Below are positions 53,238-64,000 of a stretch of 64,000 nucleotides of DNA, piece by piece (position 1 is the first letter of the stretch; each line of letters starts with the position of its first letter). The stretch comes from Ipomoea triloba (taxonomy: Eukaryota > Streptophyta > Magnoliopsida > Solanales > Convolvulaceae): positions 33,705,842 to 33,769,841 of the forward strand of contig NC_044916.1 in the NCBI RefSeq assembly GCF_003576645.1, given 5' to 3'. Made by a program: the position numbers and the translations under genes. The notes under the pieces are model-generated. The model had not been told where the DNA came from. It did not search any database and was given only the letters and a program-made list of their open reading frames with translations.

Positions 53238-56200
53238 AATTAGTCCCTTCACCAAACATAGAATTTCACTTTAAGACCTAGTTAAACAGTTAAAAGTCCT
53301 TCAAAAAGCTAAAGGTGTTTCCCAAACAGGCGCCCTTCATGTAATAGGGCAACTTGAAATCAACTATAGTATTGTTCTCTCACAATGTTCCTTGCATCTC
53401 CTTCTCTCCTCTTACTGTCCTCTCTGTCCACTATGAATACCTAAACTGATAAATTGACCATGATTCAAGATTATGTAGAGGTCAATTCTTGACCTCTAGA
53501 GTAGGTGGAAACATAAAACTAAACAGAATACCTCATTTCCATCAGAACAGTAACCCCTGAGAAAACCTTCACAAACAGATGAATTTGGATTCACATTTAC
53601 ATGTCTATAAGGACAACTCTCATTAGAGCATAATCCTGTCAAAAACACTCATTAGTACATTGCACAGTATAACCTTATTGATTCATTCCAAAATTTAATA
53701 CTGCAATGCCTACCTTGCAAAAAATATGAGCAATCTTGCATTCTCTCAGGAATGACCTATGCATGGAACAGCATGGGAAAAAGCTTTTAAAACATCATCA
53801 TCAACATCATCATAATAATAATAATAATGATAATACCTTGTGAGTCAATTTGCAATCAAGATTGGAGCATGACCCACTAAGAAATTTGGTGCAGACTGCG
53901 ATTTTAGAGGGATCATGGATGTAAGGACATTTCCCATTATCCTTGTTACATTTGCCAAACCTAGTGAAAAACTGGCAATACTTCTTCTTCTTGGCCAACC
54001 GCAACCTAGCAGTGTGCAAACTCCATCGGACTTTCTGGTTTGCCAGGATGCGGACTCTTCTTTTTGGATTTCTGACCAACTTATTGCCATTGCCAATGCG
54101 CACATATCTATGAAAACATTCAAGGAACATAAAAACCAATCCAAGGCAAAGATCAACACATTCCAGACAACATGGTTAATCTTTCACCTCAGTTATTTTT
54201 ACTGGAACTTACCATTCAAATAGAATGACAATTGCAAATAAAATAATGCTGGGAGGTGCATAAGAGCAATTCTTATGTACAAATACTTTTTCTTTTTAAA
54301 TTTAAGTTATTTAACTATTATGTTTTATAAATCAGACATGGCTTTGACAAGTTAAATGCATGCACGCACACACATACAGCCTATACCAAAATTTTGACGA
54401 AATCAGCACTAGACGTATGAGGTGAAGTATCTAGGCATACTTACTCATCATTACCAATCAGTAATCTCCTTGGAATATAAGATGTCTTTGCATTACTCTC
54501 AGATTGGGGAACATCCTCTGCTGGTTCCTCATCTGTAAATGTAGCATGGAAAGAAGTTGTGGAAGCAAGTTCAACATCAAAGAATACTCAATTTTGGAAA
54601 TTTCTACAATTTTTATTTTTGTTTCATTATATCAGCGTAAAGAAAGGAAAGAAACAACAATAGAATTTGATAAGAATTAGACAAAACAGAAATTAGAAGA
54701 AAATCAGCAAGGGCATGAAAAGCTTTAAATATTTCCTATTCAATTCAACTTTTTTAGAGGAATCGAGGTATTAGTGTTTGTATTCTGATGTCACACCTAG
54801 TATTTTTGTGTGTGTGTGTGTGTACTATTCTTCATTTATAGGGTAAAAGGATTGTATCTGGGGGGTACTTCTCCATTAACATTTTGGTCAATTCCTTCAG
54901 ACCAAAGAATAGCTATTGCAAAGGGGAAGAGGGGATCCAGAATCCTATTCTGAGGTTTTTAGGAGACACCCAATAGAGGAATGCAATTCCATTCTTGATG
55001 AATTCCATGAATTTATTATAAATCACAGTTACACTAAATTGAGTTCAACCATTTTGAAACACCTAAAATAGTAATAGGCTCAAGTAAATTGGAGAGGATA
55101 TAATGAAGCTCTATGTTTATAGGCTCTACATGCTTGATACAAAGTTTAAATATAACAGACAGATTTCATCATTTCAAAGCACCCTAAAATCGTAACAAGC
55201 TTAGGAAAATTGGAAAGAATATGATGAAGCTCCTCTGTAGATAATTAATCCAATGCATAAAATAGCAATGGCCTACTAATTGAACATAAATATATATCAT
55301 GAAAGATTTTGGCTACAATATTTTGAAAAACCTACATAAAAAGACTTCAGCAGTTATTCACTTATGCATCAGTCAATTTAATTCTTACTGCATAAAGCCT
55401 AACCAGCCAACTAAATAAATGTCATATGTGGGGTCACATAACACCTAAATAGAATTATTAAAAAAAAAAACACAAAACAAAACAAAACAAAAACAAACAA
55501 AAAAAAAACAAAACAAAACAAAAAAAGAATAAGAAATTTATATGACTTCTCATGCTGTGAAGTACTTCATAATGTAAAAGAGAAAAGGAGATAAAAAGCA
55601 TATTCAGTAAATCAGGATCAGACCACTTGAGATCCTCTGAAGTGTTTTCCCCGTTGGATCCATTTTGTAGCGTTCTGAACCAATACGGAAAATCCTCTCT
55701 CCTGTAAAATAGTACAGATATCATAATCGACACATCTAGATAATGCTCATTAAATAAGGAACTGGAAAAGAGAAGNAAGAGCAATTCTTATGTACAAATA
55801 CTTTTTCTTTTTAAATTTAAGTTATTTAACTATTATGTTTTATAAATCAGACATGGCTTTGACAAGTTAAATGCATGCACGCACACACATACAGCCTATA
55901 CCAAAATTTTGACGAAATCAGCACTAGACGTATGAGGTGAAGTATCTAGGCATACTTACTCATCATTACCAATCAGTAATCTCCTTGGAATATAAGATGT
56001 CTTTGCATTACTCTCAGATTGGGGAACATCCTCTGCTGGTTCCTCATCTGTAAATGTAGCATGGAAAGAAGTTGTGGAAGCAAGTTCAACATCAAAGAAT
56101 ACTCAATTTTGGAAATTTCTACAATTTTTATTTTTGTTTCATTATATCAGCGTAAAGAAAGGAAAGAAACAACAATAGAATTTGATAAGAATTAGACAAA

Positions 56201-59200
56201 ACAGAAATTAGAAGAAAATCAGCAAGGGCATGAAAAGCTTTAAATATTTCCTATTCAATTCAACTTTTTTAGAGGAATCGAGGTATTAGTGTTTGTATTC
56301 TGATGTCACACCTAGTATTTTTGTGTGTGTGTGTGTGTACTATTCTTCATTTATAGGGTAAAAGGATTGTATCTGGGGGGTACTTCTCCATTAACATTTT
56401 GGTCAATTCCTTCAGACCAAAGAATAGCTATTGCAAAGGGGAAGAGGGGATCCAGAATCCTATTCTGAGGTTTTTAGGAGACACCCAATAGAGGAATGCA
56501 ATTCCATTCTTGATGAATTCCATGAATTTATTATAAATCACAGTTACACTAAATTGAGTTCAACCATTTTGAAACACCTAAAATAGTAATAGGCTCAAGT
56601 AAATTGGAGAGGATATAATGAAGCTCTATGTTTATAGGCTCTACATGCTTGATACAAAGTTTAAATATAACAGACAGATTTCATCATTTCAAAGCACCCT
56701 AAAATCGTAACAAGCTTAGGAAAATTGGAAAGAATATGATGAAGCTCCTCTGTAGATAATTAATCCAATGCATAAAATAGCAATGGCCTACTAATTGAAC
56801 ATAAATATATATCATGAAAGATTTTGGCTACAATATTTTGAAAAACCTACATAAAAAGACTTCAGCAGTTATTCACTTATGCATCAGTCAATTTAATTCT
56901 TACTGCATAAAGCCTAACCAGCCAACTAAATAAATGTCATATGTGGGGTCACATAACACCTAAATAGAATTATTAAAAAAAAAAACACAAAACAAAACAA
57001 AACAAAAACAAACAAAAAAAAAACAAAACAAAACAAAAAAAGAATAAGAAATTTATATGACTTCTCATGCTGTGAAGTACTTCATAATGTAAAAGAGAAA
57101 AGGAGATAAAAAGCATATTCAGTAAATCAGGATCAGACCACTTGAGATCCTCTGAAGTGTTTTCCCCGTTGGATCCATTTTGTAGCGTTCTGAACCAATA
57201 CGGAAAATCCTCTCTCCTGTAAAATAGTACAGATATCATAATCGACACATCTAGATAATGCTCATTAAATAAGGAACTGGAAAAGAGAACATCTAGATAA
57301 TGCTCATTAAATAAGGAACTGGAAAAGAGAAGCAAATATGGAAGTGCATAGACCAAGATTTTCAAATATCTAAAAAGATGTTTCTGACCATTATATATAA
57401 ATGCACATGCCACGGCAGGATTAAGGACACGCCTACCTGGGAGAAGCATAACACTATAACACTTACGAGAAACATTATTTCTTCGATTCGAATTAGAAGG
57501 GGCAATACTGTTTTGTCCCCTTTTCCTCTTCTCTGCAGCAGCAACTGCTAGTGTAGCTTCCTGTAGATAATTTTTTTAATGTACAACTTGAGTTTTAAGC
57601 AACTAGAAGCAGACAACTGTATTTGAACTCTGCAACCCTATAGACAGTTACACACACACCCAGACACAAAAGCCTGGAGAATGCTGCTAGCAAACCTGAT
57701 TAGCTTTTCTTGAGTTTCTCTCAATAGATTTTGACCACTTCAAGCTAGCGCCACAAACACTCAATACTTGGGACCTTCGCAGAGAGAGCCCATAGGCCGA
57801 TCTGGTGTAGACAGTATCTCTCTTTCTTGAGAACAGTAGCTTTTGCCTAAAATAGAAAATATGCTATAAATTTAAAACAATCTCTAAGACAAGAAACAGA
57901 ATAAAGCAAAACTTGATATTCTTCCAACCTGATGGTAGATATAGAATGATCATTTGGAATTGAACCTAAGCTTTGGACAAAACTCCTCAAATTTGTAGCT
58001 CTTTTCCATGGAAACATGTAGGGCCGGACTTTATGATTAAAAGAACTACCATCTTCCCTTGATGATTTCGTACCATTTAATGTCCATACCAAAGAGAACT
58101 TTGAACGGTTATGTACATTTGGTAAAACTGCACAAAAGAATTCCATTAAACTATGCTGATCACATCAATTGATACTTTTTCGATACGTACCAAGTTATAA
58201 AAAGATACCAAGTTAGAATTTAGAAGAAAAAAACTCTGGCTTAGACGTATAATGAAAACATTGATTAGTCAACAAACACCTTCGGTACTCATGGAGTCCA
58301 TAGTTAAGATTTTAACCTACCTTCTTCCCTCGACTATAAAGTATAAAGAATACATTTCAATTTTAATATGAAATCCCCTTATTTTAAACTAACTTGCAAC
58401 TAAACTAACTGTTATTTTGTCAAAATACAATTTCTGGAAGCAATGAGGAAGAACACCAGTTTCTTTTCTGCATGTGATGATGTGAGATAGAATTGAGTCA
58501 AGAATATGAATTGATTTGATATGCATCACAGCATGAGTGTTATTTGAAGCATCAGGAACATGTTTAAATCAAACTCTTATCAGCTCTACCAGTGTTCAAC
58601 AAGCCAAGTCACATAAACAAAAAATTGGTACAACCAGCCAGGTATACTGTGTACAAAACCAAAAATCAATAAAGCATGCAAGTTATACTTTCTTTTCTGC
58701 ATGTGGAATAGAATTGACTTGATATGAATCAATAATCAGTGTTATTTCAAACAATATGTACATGTTTCAATCAAATTGTTATCAGCTTTATTGGTCTTCA
58801 GTTANAATCGACACATCTAGATAATGCTCATTAAATAAGGAACTGGAAAAGAGAAGCAAATATGGAAGTGCATAGACCAAGATTTTCAAATATCTAAAAA
58901 GATGTTTCTGACCATTATATATAAATGCACATGCCACGGCAGGATTAAGGACACGCCTACCTGGGAGAAGCATAACACTATAACACTTACGAGAAACATT
59001 ATTTCTTCGATTCGAATTAGAAGGGGCAATACTGTTTTGTCCCCTTTTCCTCTTCTCTGCAGCAGCAACTGCTAGTGTAGCTTCCTGTAGATAATTTTTT
59101 TAATGTACAACTTGAGTTTTAAGCAACTAGAAGCAGACAACTGTATTTGAACTCTGCAACCCTATAGACAGTTACACACACACCCAGACACAAAAGCCTG

Positions 59201-62200
59201 GAGAATGCTGCTAGCAAACCTGATTAGCTTTTCTTGAGTTTCTCTCAATAGATTTTGACCACTTCAAGCTAGCGCCACAAACACTCAATACTTGGGACCT
59301 TCGCAGAGAGAGCCCATAGGCCGATCTGGTGTAGACAGTATCTCTCTTTCTTGAGAACAGTAGCTTTTGCCTAAAATAGAAAATATGCTATAAATTTAAA
59401 ACAATCTCTAAGACAAGAAACAGAATAAAGCAAAACTTGATATTCTTCCAACCTGATGGTAGATATAGAATGATCATTTGGAATTGAACCTAAGCTTTGG
59501 ACAAAACTCCTCAAATTTGTAGCTCTTTTCCATGGAAACATGTAGGGCCGGACTTTATGATTAAAAGAACTACCATCTTCCCTTGATGATTTCGTACCAT
59601 TTAATGTCCATACCAAAGAGAACTTTGAACGGTTATGTACATTTGGTAAAACTGCACAAAAGAATTCCATTAAACTATGCTGATCACATCAATTGATACT
59701 TTTTCGATACGTACCAAGTTATAAAAAGATACCAAGTTAGAATTTAGAAGAAAAAAACTCTGGCTTAGACGTATAATGAAAACATTGATTAGTCAACAAA
59801 CACCTTCGGTACTCATGGAGTCCATAGTTAAGATTTTAACCTACCTTCTTCCCTCGACTATAAAGTATAAAGAATACATTTCAATTTTAATATGAAATCC
59901 CCTTATTTTAAACTAACTTGCAACTAAACTAACTGTTATTTTGTCAAAATACAATTTCTGGAAGCAATGAGGAAGAACACCAGTTTCTTTTCTGCATGTG
60001 ATGATGTGAGATAGAATTGAGTCAAGAATATGAATTGATTTGATATGCATCACAGCATGAGTGTTATTTGAAGCATCAGGAACATGTTTAAATCAAACTC
60101 TTATCAGCTCTACCAGTGTTCAACAAGCCAAGTCACATAAACAAAAAATTGGTACAACCAGCCAGGTATACTGTGTACAAAACCAAAAATCAATAAAGCA
60201 TGCAAGTTATACTTTCTTTTCTGCATGTGGAATAGAATTGACTTGATATGAATCAATAATCAGTGTTATTTCAAACAATATGTACATGTTTCAATCAAAT
60301 TGTTATCAGCTTTATTGGTCTTCAGTTACATGCATCAGCTGCAAAAAAAGTCACCAAACCAGGAAAACCACAAACATAACCATAAAATTCGTACAATGAA
60401 AGAGAAAGGGTCTATAGGGAATAGCATGTGTATGTGTTGCCAGAAAATTAAATTTAAGAATAATTGAGATCAAATAATATAATAAGTAGTTTTTGGTGAA
60501 CACATTCCTACCAGTCTGCTTCTTGGTAATAGCCTTCTCAGCAACCTGCCTCTCTGAGTTCAAGCCATCATCAACGACAGCAGCTCCTTGTTTGACATGG
60601 TTTTCTGTTATTGTCCGAACCAGCTGATTTTTTCTCCTTTTATAATAGCCATCAGATGATGACGTTGGGGTAGTATCTGGAGCTGCAACTAGTTGATTTG
60701 ATCTTCGCTTCAAATATAGCAGCTTCTTTCTTGAATTGCCTTCATCTGATGTGTTCTGGATTTCTAATTTGTTGACTGAATCAGCTAGACATTGAAAAGA
60801 TTTGGCAGCATCCTCAGAACACTTTTGCACACTCATTACTGCTGTCAATTCCAACCCATCCAATTCCCTACCAAGGCTACCACTTCCAGACTGATCAGCT
60901 ACTGGCAAAGGCGTTGGATTGCCTAAGTTGTTACTAGTGCAATTTAATGGCTTGCAGTTGAGCCTCTGAGAAAGAGTATTTGATCCAGAAGTTTTTGTGC
61001 AACTTGATGGATCAGAAGTGTCCACCACATTATCACTTTTGAACTTCTTACCATCCTTTATACTTGAGGAGTTCAGTCTATAAACAGAGGAACTTGAAGC
61101 ATGATATCCATGTGCCACAGTACCAGTGTTTAAAAGATTTCTTACAAGACTATTACCCTTGCGAATGTAAGAATTACGGATGTTCATAGTGTCATTTGGT
61201 GACTGACTCCGTGGAGGAATGGAGCTGACTATAGACACCGAACCTGTGACAGAAGAGGAATTACCAGTTCGATGCCATGTTCGTGGTTTTGCAACATGGG
61301 TGGGTAGGGCAGCTTTCCTTGAAGTGATAAAACTTACTGATGAACTGCCAGAGTAACCCCTGGGGAGAACAGGGCTCATCTTGTTCTTACTCAAAATTGA
61401 TTTACTTGGCACAGATTTCAAACTTTGGGGTGGTTTAAAAGTGTCTGGCTGTGATGATGAAATGGAAACTGTTGATGGTTTATAACTCTCTGGGGGTGAA
61501 GGTGATGCAGTTATTTTCATAGGATGATTTGAACTAATTGCATTAACTGCATAACCATCAACTTTAGAATTGTCTGAGGATGTTTTCACAGAAAAAGATA
61601 ATATATCGCCAGAAGAAACAATCAGCTCATTATCAGTTGGGTCTACCTCAGAATCAACTTCATTGGATACTTGAAACGGTGATGACTTAATAGTTGAAGC
61701 ATCAGGAATAGGACCTGTCATTTCATCACTGAAATTTGAAGTAGATAAACCATTGTGGCATTCACCATCTCCTTCAGTCGGCACCATATCATCCATAGAA
61801 GAGGTAAACTTTTCCTCACATATCTTGGTTGCCATACCCAGAGGACCATCCTGATTGTTGCCCTTGGACACAACTGAAGTAGATTCCTTTTCACCAGCTC
61901 CCATATCAGAGGGGAAAGATGGCACCTGCTCAAGTTTTGACAAGTACCCCAAAAATCCATCTCCATCGGATTCACCCAAAAATGATCCTCGATTAGTGCT
62001 ATTATCATGCAATGTGATCATTGGTTGGATACACGGTGACAGAGCAGCACAACAATTTTCTACTTGAGACACAGTGCATGTAATAGCATTGTCTCCAATG
62101 GAAAGCTCTTCTGTTGGTGGTTCTGGCATATTAACTTCATCAAGTCCCTCAAAAGTTTCAGAAAGAATAGTGTGACCCAATGCAGGGGAGGAGCACTTCC

Positions 62201-64000
62201 TTTTCTTTAGATTCTTGGGAGTAGTAACATATGAACCAGTTCCAAGATCCCCTCGTACTGAAATGTCATTCCTTGAAGATCCTTCATGTAACTGGCCTCT
62301 ATATGAAGAGTTGTCTGCATTTTCAGGAGCTGTAACTTTGTCTTCCTCGACACAATTCATTCCCTTACTCAAGTCTAGAGGACTGCATAAATTTATGGGT
62401 GTGTCACTTGTCCTCGGACTGGAGAAGTTCAACTGAATATCCCTTGCTTTCCTCTTCCTGTTAGCCTCAAGTGAATATTCCCTACCCAAGCACAGGTCAT
62501 GACAATCTTCAACACCAATCGAAGGTAGTGGAGAAACATTACAACGGCCTATATCAAGAGATGCTATGTCACCATCAGCACCTGATTTTCTAATAATATC
62601 ATTGGGAAAAAAGCTCTGAGAAACACTTATAATCCCAGTACAAGGACCACTAACATTAGAATTTGTGCTGGTACTGGAACAAGGGTTGGAGCAACTCACA
62701 CTTGACAAGCCTTGATGAACTATTGTTTTCTCAGCACTCAATGAACAGGCATTACTAACATCTCTGACCAAGAAAAAACTATCTGGAGGCTCTTTGCTTA
62801 TACCATCTGTATGAGGAATAGTCAAACTATTGACAAAGAATTGCTCAGAACCTGCATGCAGATATCCCACATCAAGAACATTTTCTGGACTTTTAGAAAA
62901 TCTCTGAAGAGACTCTGAAGCTGCACATGCATCTGCAGTTAAGGACAGTACGTTCATGCCATCCTTATGAATCATGGTTTCCTCAGAGCTTGAGATGTGA
63001 GCACAGCCATTGTTTTCCATTGAAAGCATATGCCCAGTAGATTCTTGAACAAGATTGGTTTCAATCATCAAATCAGCATTCTGACAAGGCTTCTCTTCAT
63101 AATCATGTTCCTTATCAATGCTGGAGCCAGTAGGGCTCTTATGTGGTTCAACTATACTTGTCTTAGAATTGAACAGAGGATAGTTATCAAGTGATCTGCT
63201 TTCTGGATGAGCATGTTCACTAATCTTAGTGTCCACTTGGCTTTCAGAAACAGCGATTACAGACAAACAGGCCCTTTTTCTCTTGGAGTTAAAAGGCCTA
63301 CTAGAATCATCTCTAGCAGAGACAACAGGCTCCGAAGATTCATGAATCTTGTTAGTAACTAGTTCTTCATTAGAAGAATGCACCAAATCAAAATCCTGCA
63401 CTTCATTCATACCATGAGATACAACTCTCTCCTCTTCATGTATGGTATCATCATCCAGTTGAGAGACTGATGACGGATTGTTTGAAGATCTATTTGCACT
63501 AACAGGATTAACCCCAGACTCTTTCTGCAACAAACCGGTTTTCTCCATGACAGAGGTCATAACTTTCTTCTTGTGCCTAATTTTTCTCAGAGGACTTCCA
63601 TCATTTCCAATAGCATTCGTACCCCGATCCAAAACCGTATTCTTCATAGGAATGCAGGCATTGTTGACACTAGTAGATGCCTTCTCAGTGCCAGAAACAT
63701 TATCCTCCAATTCCCTTGAACGTTTCTCATAATTCAATGGACAATCTGACCCATTTGCTGAATTTTCACATTTGCCAAAATCTTCACTCCACTTGGTAGG
63801 CGGTGAGCCAGACATCCTAAGTTTCCTAGCCTTAGGAACTCTAGGTGTAAGATTTTTATCAGATTCAACTGCTGGACTGGATGGAGCCACAATAGGCTTT
63901 GCCACAAGTGCATTAGATTTAAATGAAACATCAAGCTCCACAGGACTGCTCTCCCTCTCCTCAACTCTTTTACCTGCCCGTGCATTACCATCTTTCTCCT
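51668..64000 (-). CDS. SOP1: SOP1/C3H7-like nuclear protein with five CCCH zinc fingers (5' truncated)
   Basis: The Arabidopsis SOP1 locus works with the nuclear exosome in RNA surveillance; ZC3H3 is the animal relative (memory). The open frame runs off the window. Non-redundant exons, 5' to 3': 64000-60512, 59651-59453, 59370-59220, 59084-58991, 55701-55627, 54532-54445, 54107-53837, 53756-53714, 53635-53532 and 52198-51668. Joined, they stay in frame for about 1680 residues. The first exon is a Ser-rich, disordered tail of about 1160 residues with KPRTWHRTGNSS and basic patches. Conserved middle motifs are SLKWSKSIERNSRKAN, EKRKRG, FRIGSERYKMDPTGKTLQRI and SYIPRRLLIGNDEYVRIGNG. The fingers are CQFFTRFGKC...CPYIH, CTKFLSGSCSNLDCKLTH, CSYFLQGLCSNESCPYRH, CEGFLRGYCSDGNECRKKH and CPDFEATGNCPQGSKCKLH. 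Five middle exons appear twice in this assembly because of a scaffolding fault at 54262-60328. Confidence 0.85.
52841..53335. mobile_element. MITE-like element in a CCCH-gene intron
   Basis: The left end (GAGCATGTTTGGCAGAGG) and the reverse complement of the right end (GGGCGCCTGTTTGGGAAACACC) share a GCxTGTTTGG core. The interior repeats TTAGCT/AGCTAA words typical of hAT-like MITEs. The element fills about 500 bases of the 1333-base last intron (52199-53531). Confidence 0.55.
54262..57289. repeat. Direct repeat X: 54262-55774 equals 55777-57289
   Basis: The 1513-base block beginning AAGAGCAATTCTTATG recurs at an offset of exactly 1515, with no difference at the positions I compared. The copies are separated by one residual base and a single N (55776). 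Each copy contains the same two CCCH-gene exons: 54445-54532 and 55627-55701, versus 55960-56047 and 57142-57216. I interpret it as an unmerged contig overlap rather than a true tandem duplication. Confidence 0.93.
55776..55776. other. Single-N contig join
   Basis: A lone N separating the two copies of repeat X. The text before it ends GGAAAAGAGAAG and the text after it restarts at the beginning of block X. Confidence 0.95.
57247..57330. repeat. 42-base perfect tandem duplication (join scar)
   Basis: The 42 bases starting ACATCTAGATAATGC at 57247-57288 are repeated immediately at 57289-57330. In the other two contexts of this sequence (55731 onward and 58813 onward) the motif occurs only once, so the duplication is confined to the middle piece. 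Confidence 0.93.
57289..60328. repeat. Direct repeat Y: 57289-58804 equals 58813-60328
   Basis: The 1516-base block recurs at an offset of exactly 1524, without differences that I noticed. A single N (58805) marks the end of the first copy. Each copy carries the same three CCCH-gene exons: 57467-57560, 57696-57846 and 57929-58127, versus 58991-59084, 59220-59370 and 59453-59651. Same interpretation as repeat X. Confidence 0.93.
58805..58805. other. Single-N contig join
   Basis: A lone N after CTTCAGTTA, where the text restarts with AATCGACACATCTAG. That is the same 51 bases that end the piece before the N at 55776. Confidence 0.95.

Noticed and set aside
57362..57449. Extra coding exon (GRRVLNPAVACAFIYNG) between CCCH-gene exons
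   Set aside because: The flanking exons join directly in phase (NNVS-R-ERIF) and match the family; this stretch is better read as intron.
54262..60328. A genuine tandem duplication within the zinc-finger gene
   Set aside because: Apparently identical copies including introns, single-N joins, a 51-base overlap of the outer pieces and a predicted frameshift all point to an assembly fault.

Overview
The window is nuclear DNA of a flowering plant, almost certainly a core eudicot. The evidence is AT-rich non-coding DNA, many short GT-AG introns, AT microsatellites, abundant short non-autonomous transposons, and genes of plant-only families: a B-class MADS gene, an SDG8-type CW-SET methyltransferase, a TCHQD glutathione transferase and a USP-domain receptor-like cytoplasmic kinase. 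I cannot name the species. Gene models were built by hand from splice sites, reading phase and remembered family sequences. Every multi-exon model reported stays in frame across all its junctions, except where noted.

Layout. 1-4583 is repeat-rich intergenic DNA. 4584-8313 (+) is a PISTILLATA/GLOBOSA gene, with a huge AT repeat in intron 4 and an N gap in intron 6. 8314-11340 is intergenic. 12141-22339 (+) is the 17-coding-exon SDG8/ASHH2 H3K36 methyltransferase gene. It converges on the TCHQD transferase gene (22867-23862, -). 25.3-37.3 kb is a 12-kb stretch of transposon remnants with no recognisable gene. 37678-41662 (+) is the USP-kinase gene. 42003-44797 (-) is a divergent STP-like carrier gene. 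47295-51168 (+) encodes a protein I do not recognise. 51668 to beyond 64000 (-) is a SOP1/C3H7-like nuclear zinc-finger gene with five CCCH fingers, whose 5' end lies outside the window.

The set SDG8 - TCHQD - USP kinase - CCCH protein recalls, from memory, two duplicated Arabidopsis chromosome 1 segments (around At1g77280-77300 and At1g21570-21590). This looks like old conserved gene order. The genes are not an operon and share no obvious pathway. SDG8 (chromatin), SOP1-like (nuclear RNA quality control) and GLO (floral identity) are all nuclear regulators.

The most consequential observation is an assembly problem. At 54262-60328 two blocks of about 1.5 kb each occur twice, with single N bases at 55776 and 58805. 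The contig ends either side of the middle piece share a 51-base overlap, and the middle piece carries a 42-base scar. Taken literally, this doubles five exons of the zinc-finger gene and breaks its frame. Read as an unmerged overlap of about 3.1 kb, it restores a clean gene. I found no convincing previously undescribed biological system. The best biological leads are the degenerate STP-like carrier, the unknown 390-residue protein, and the nested or foldback mobile elements.
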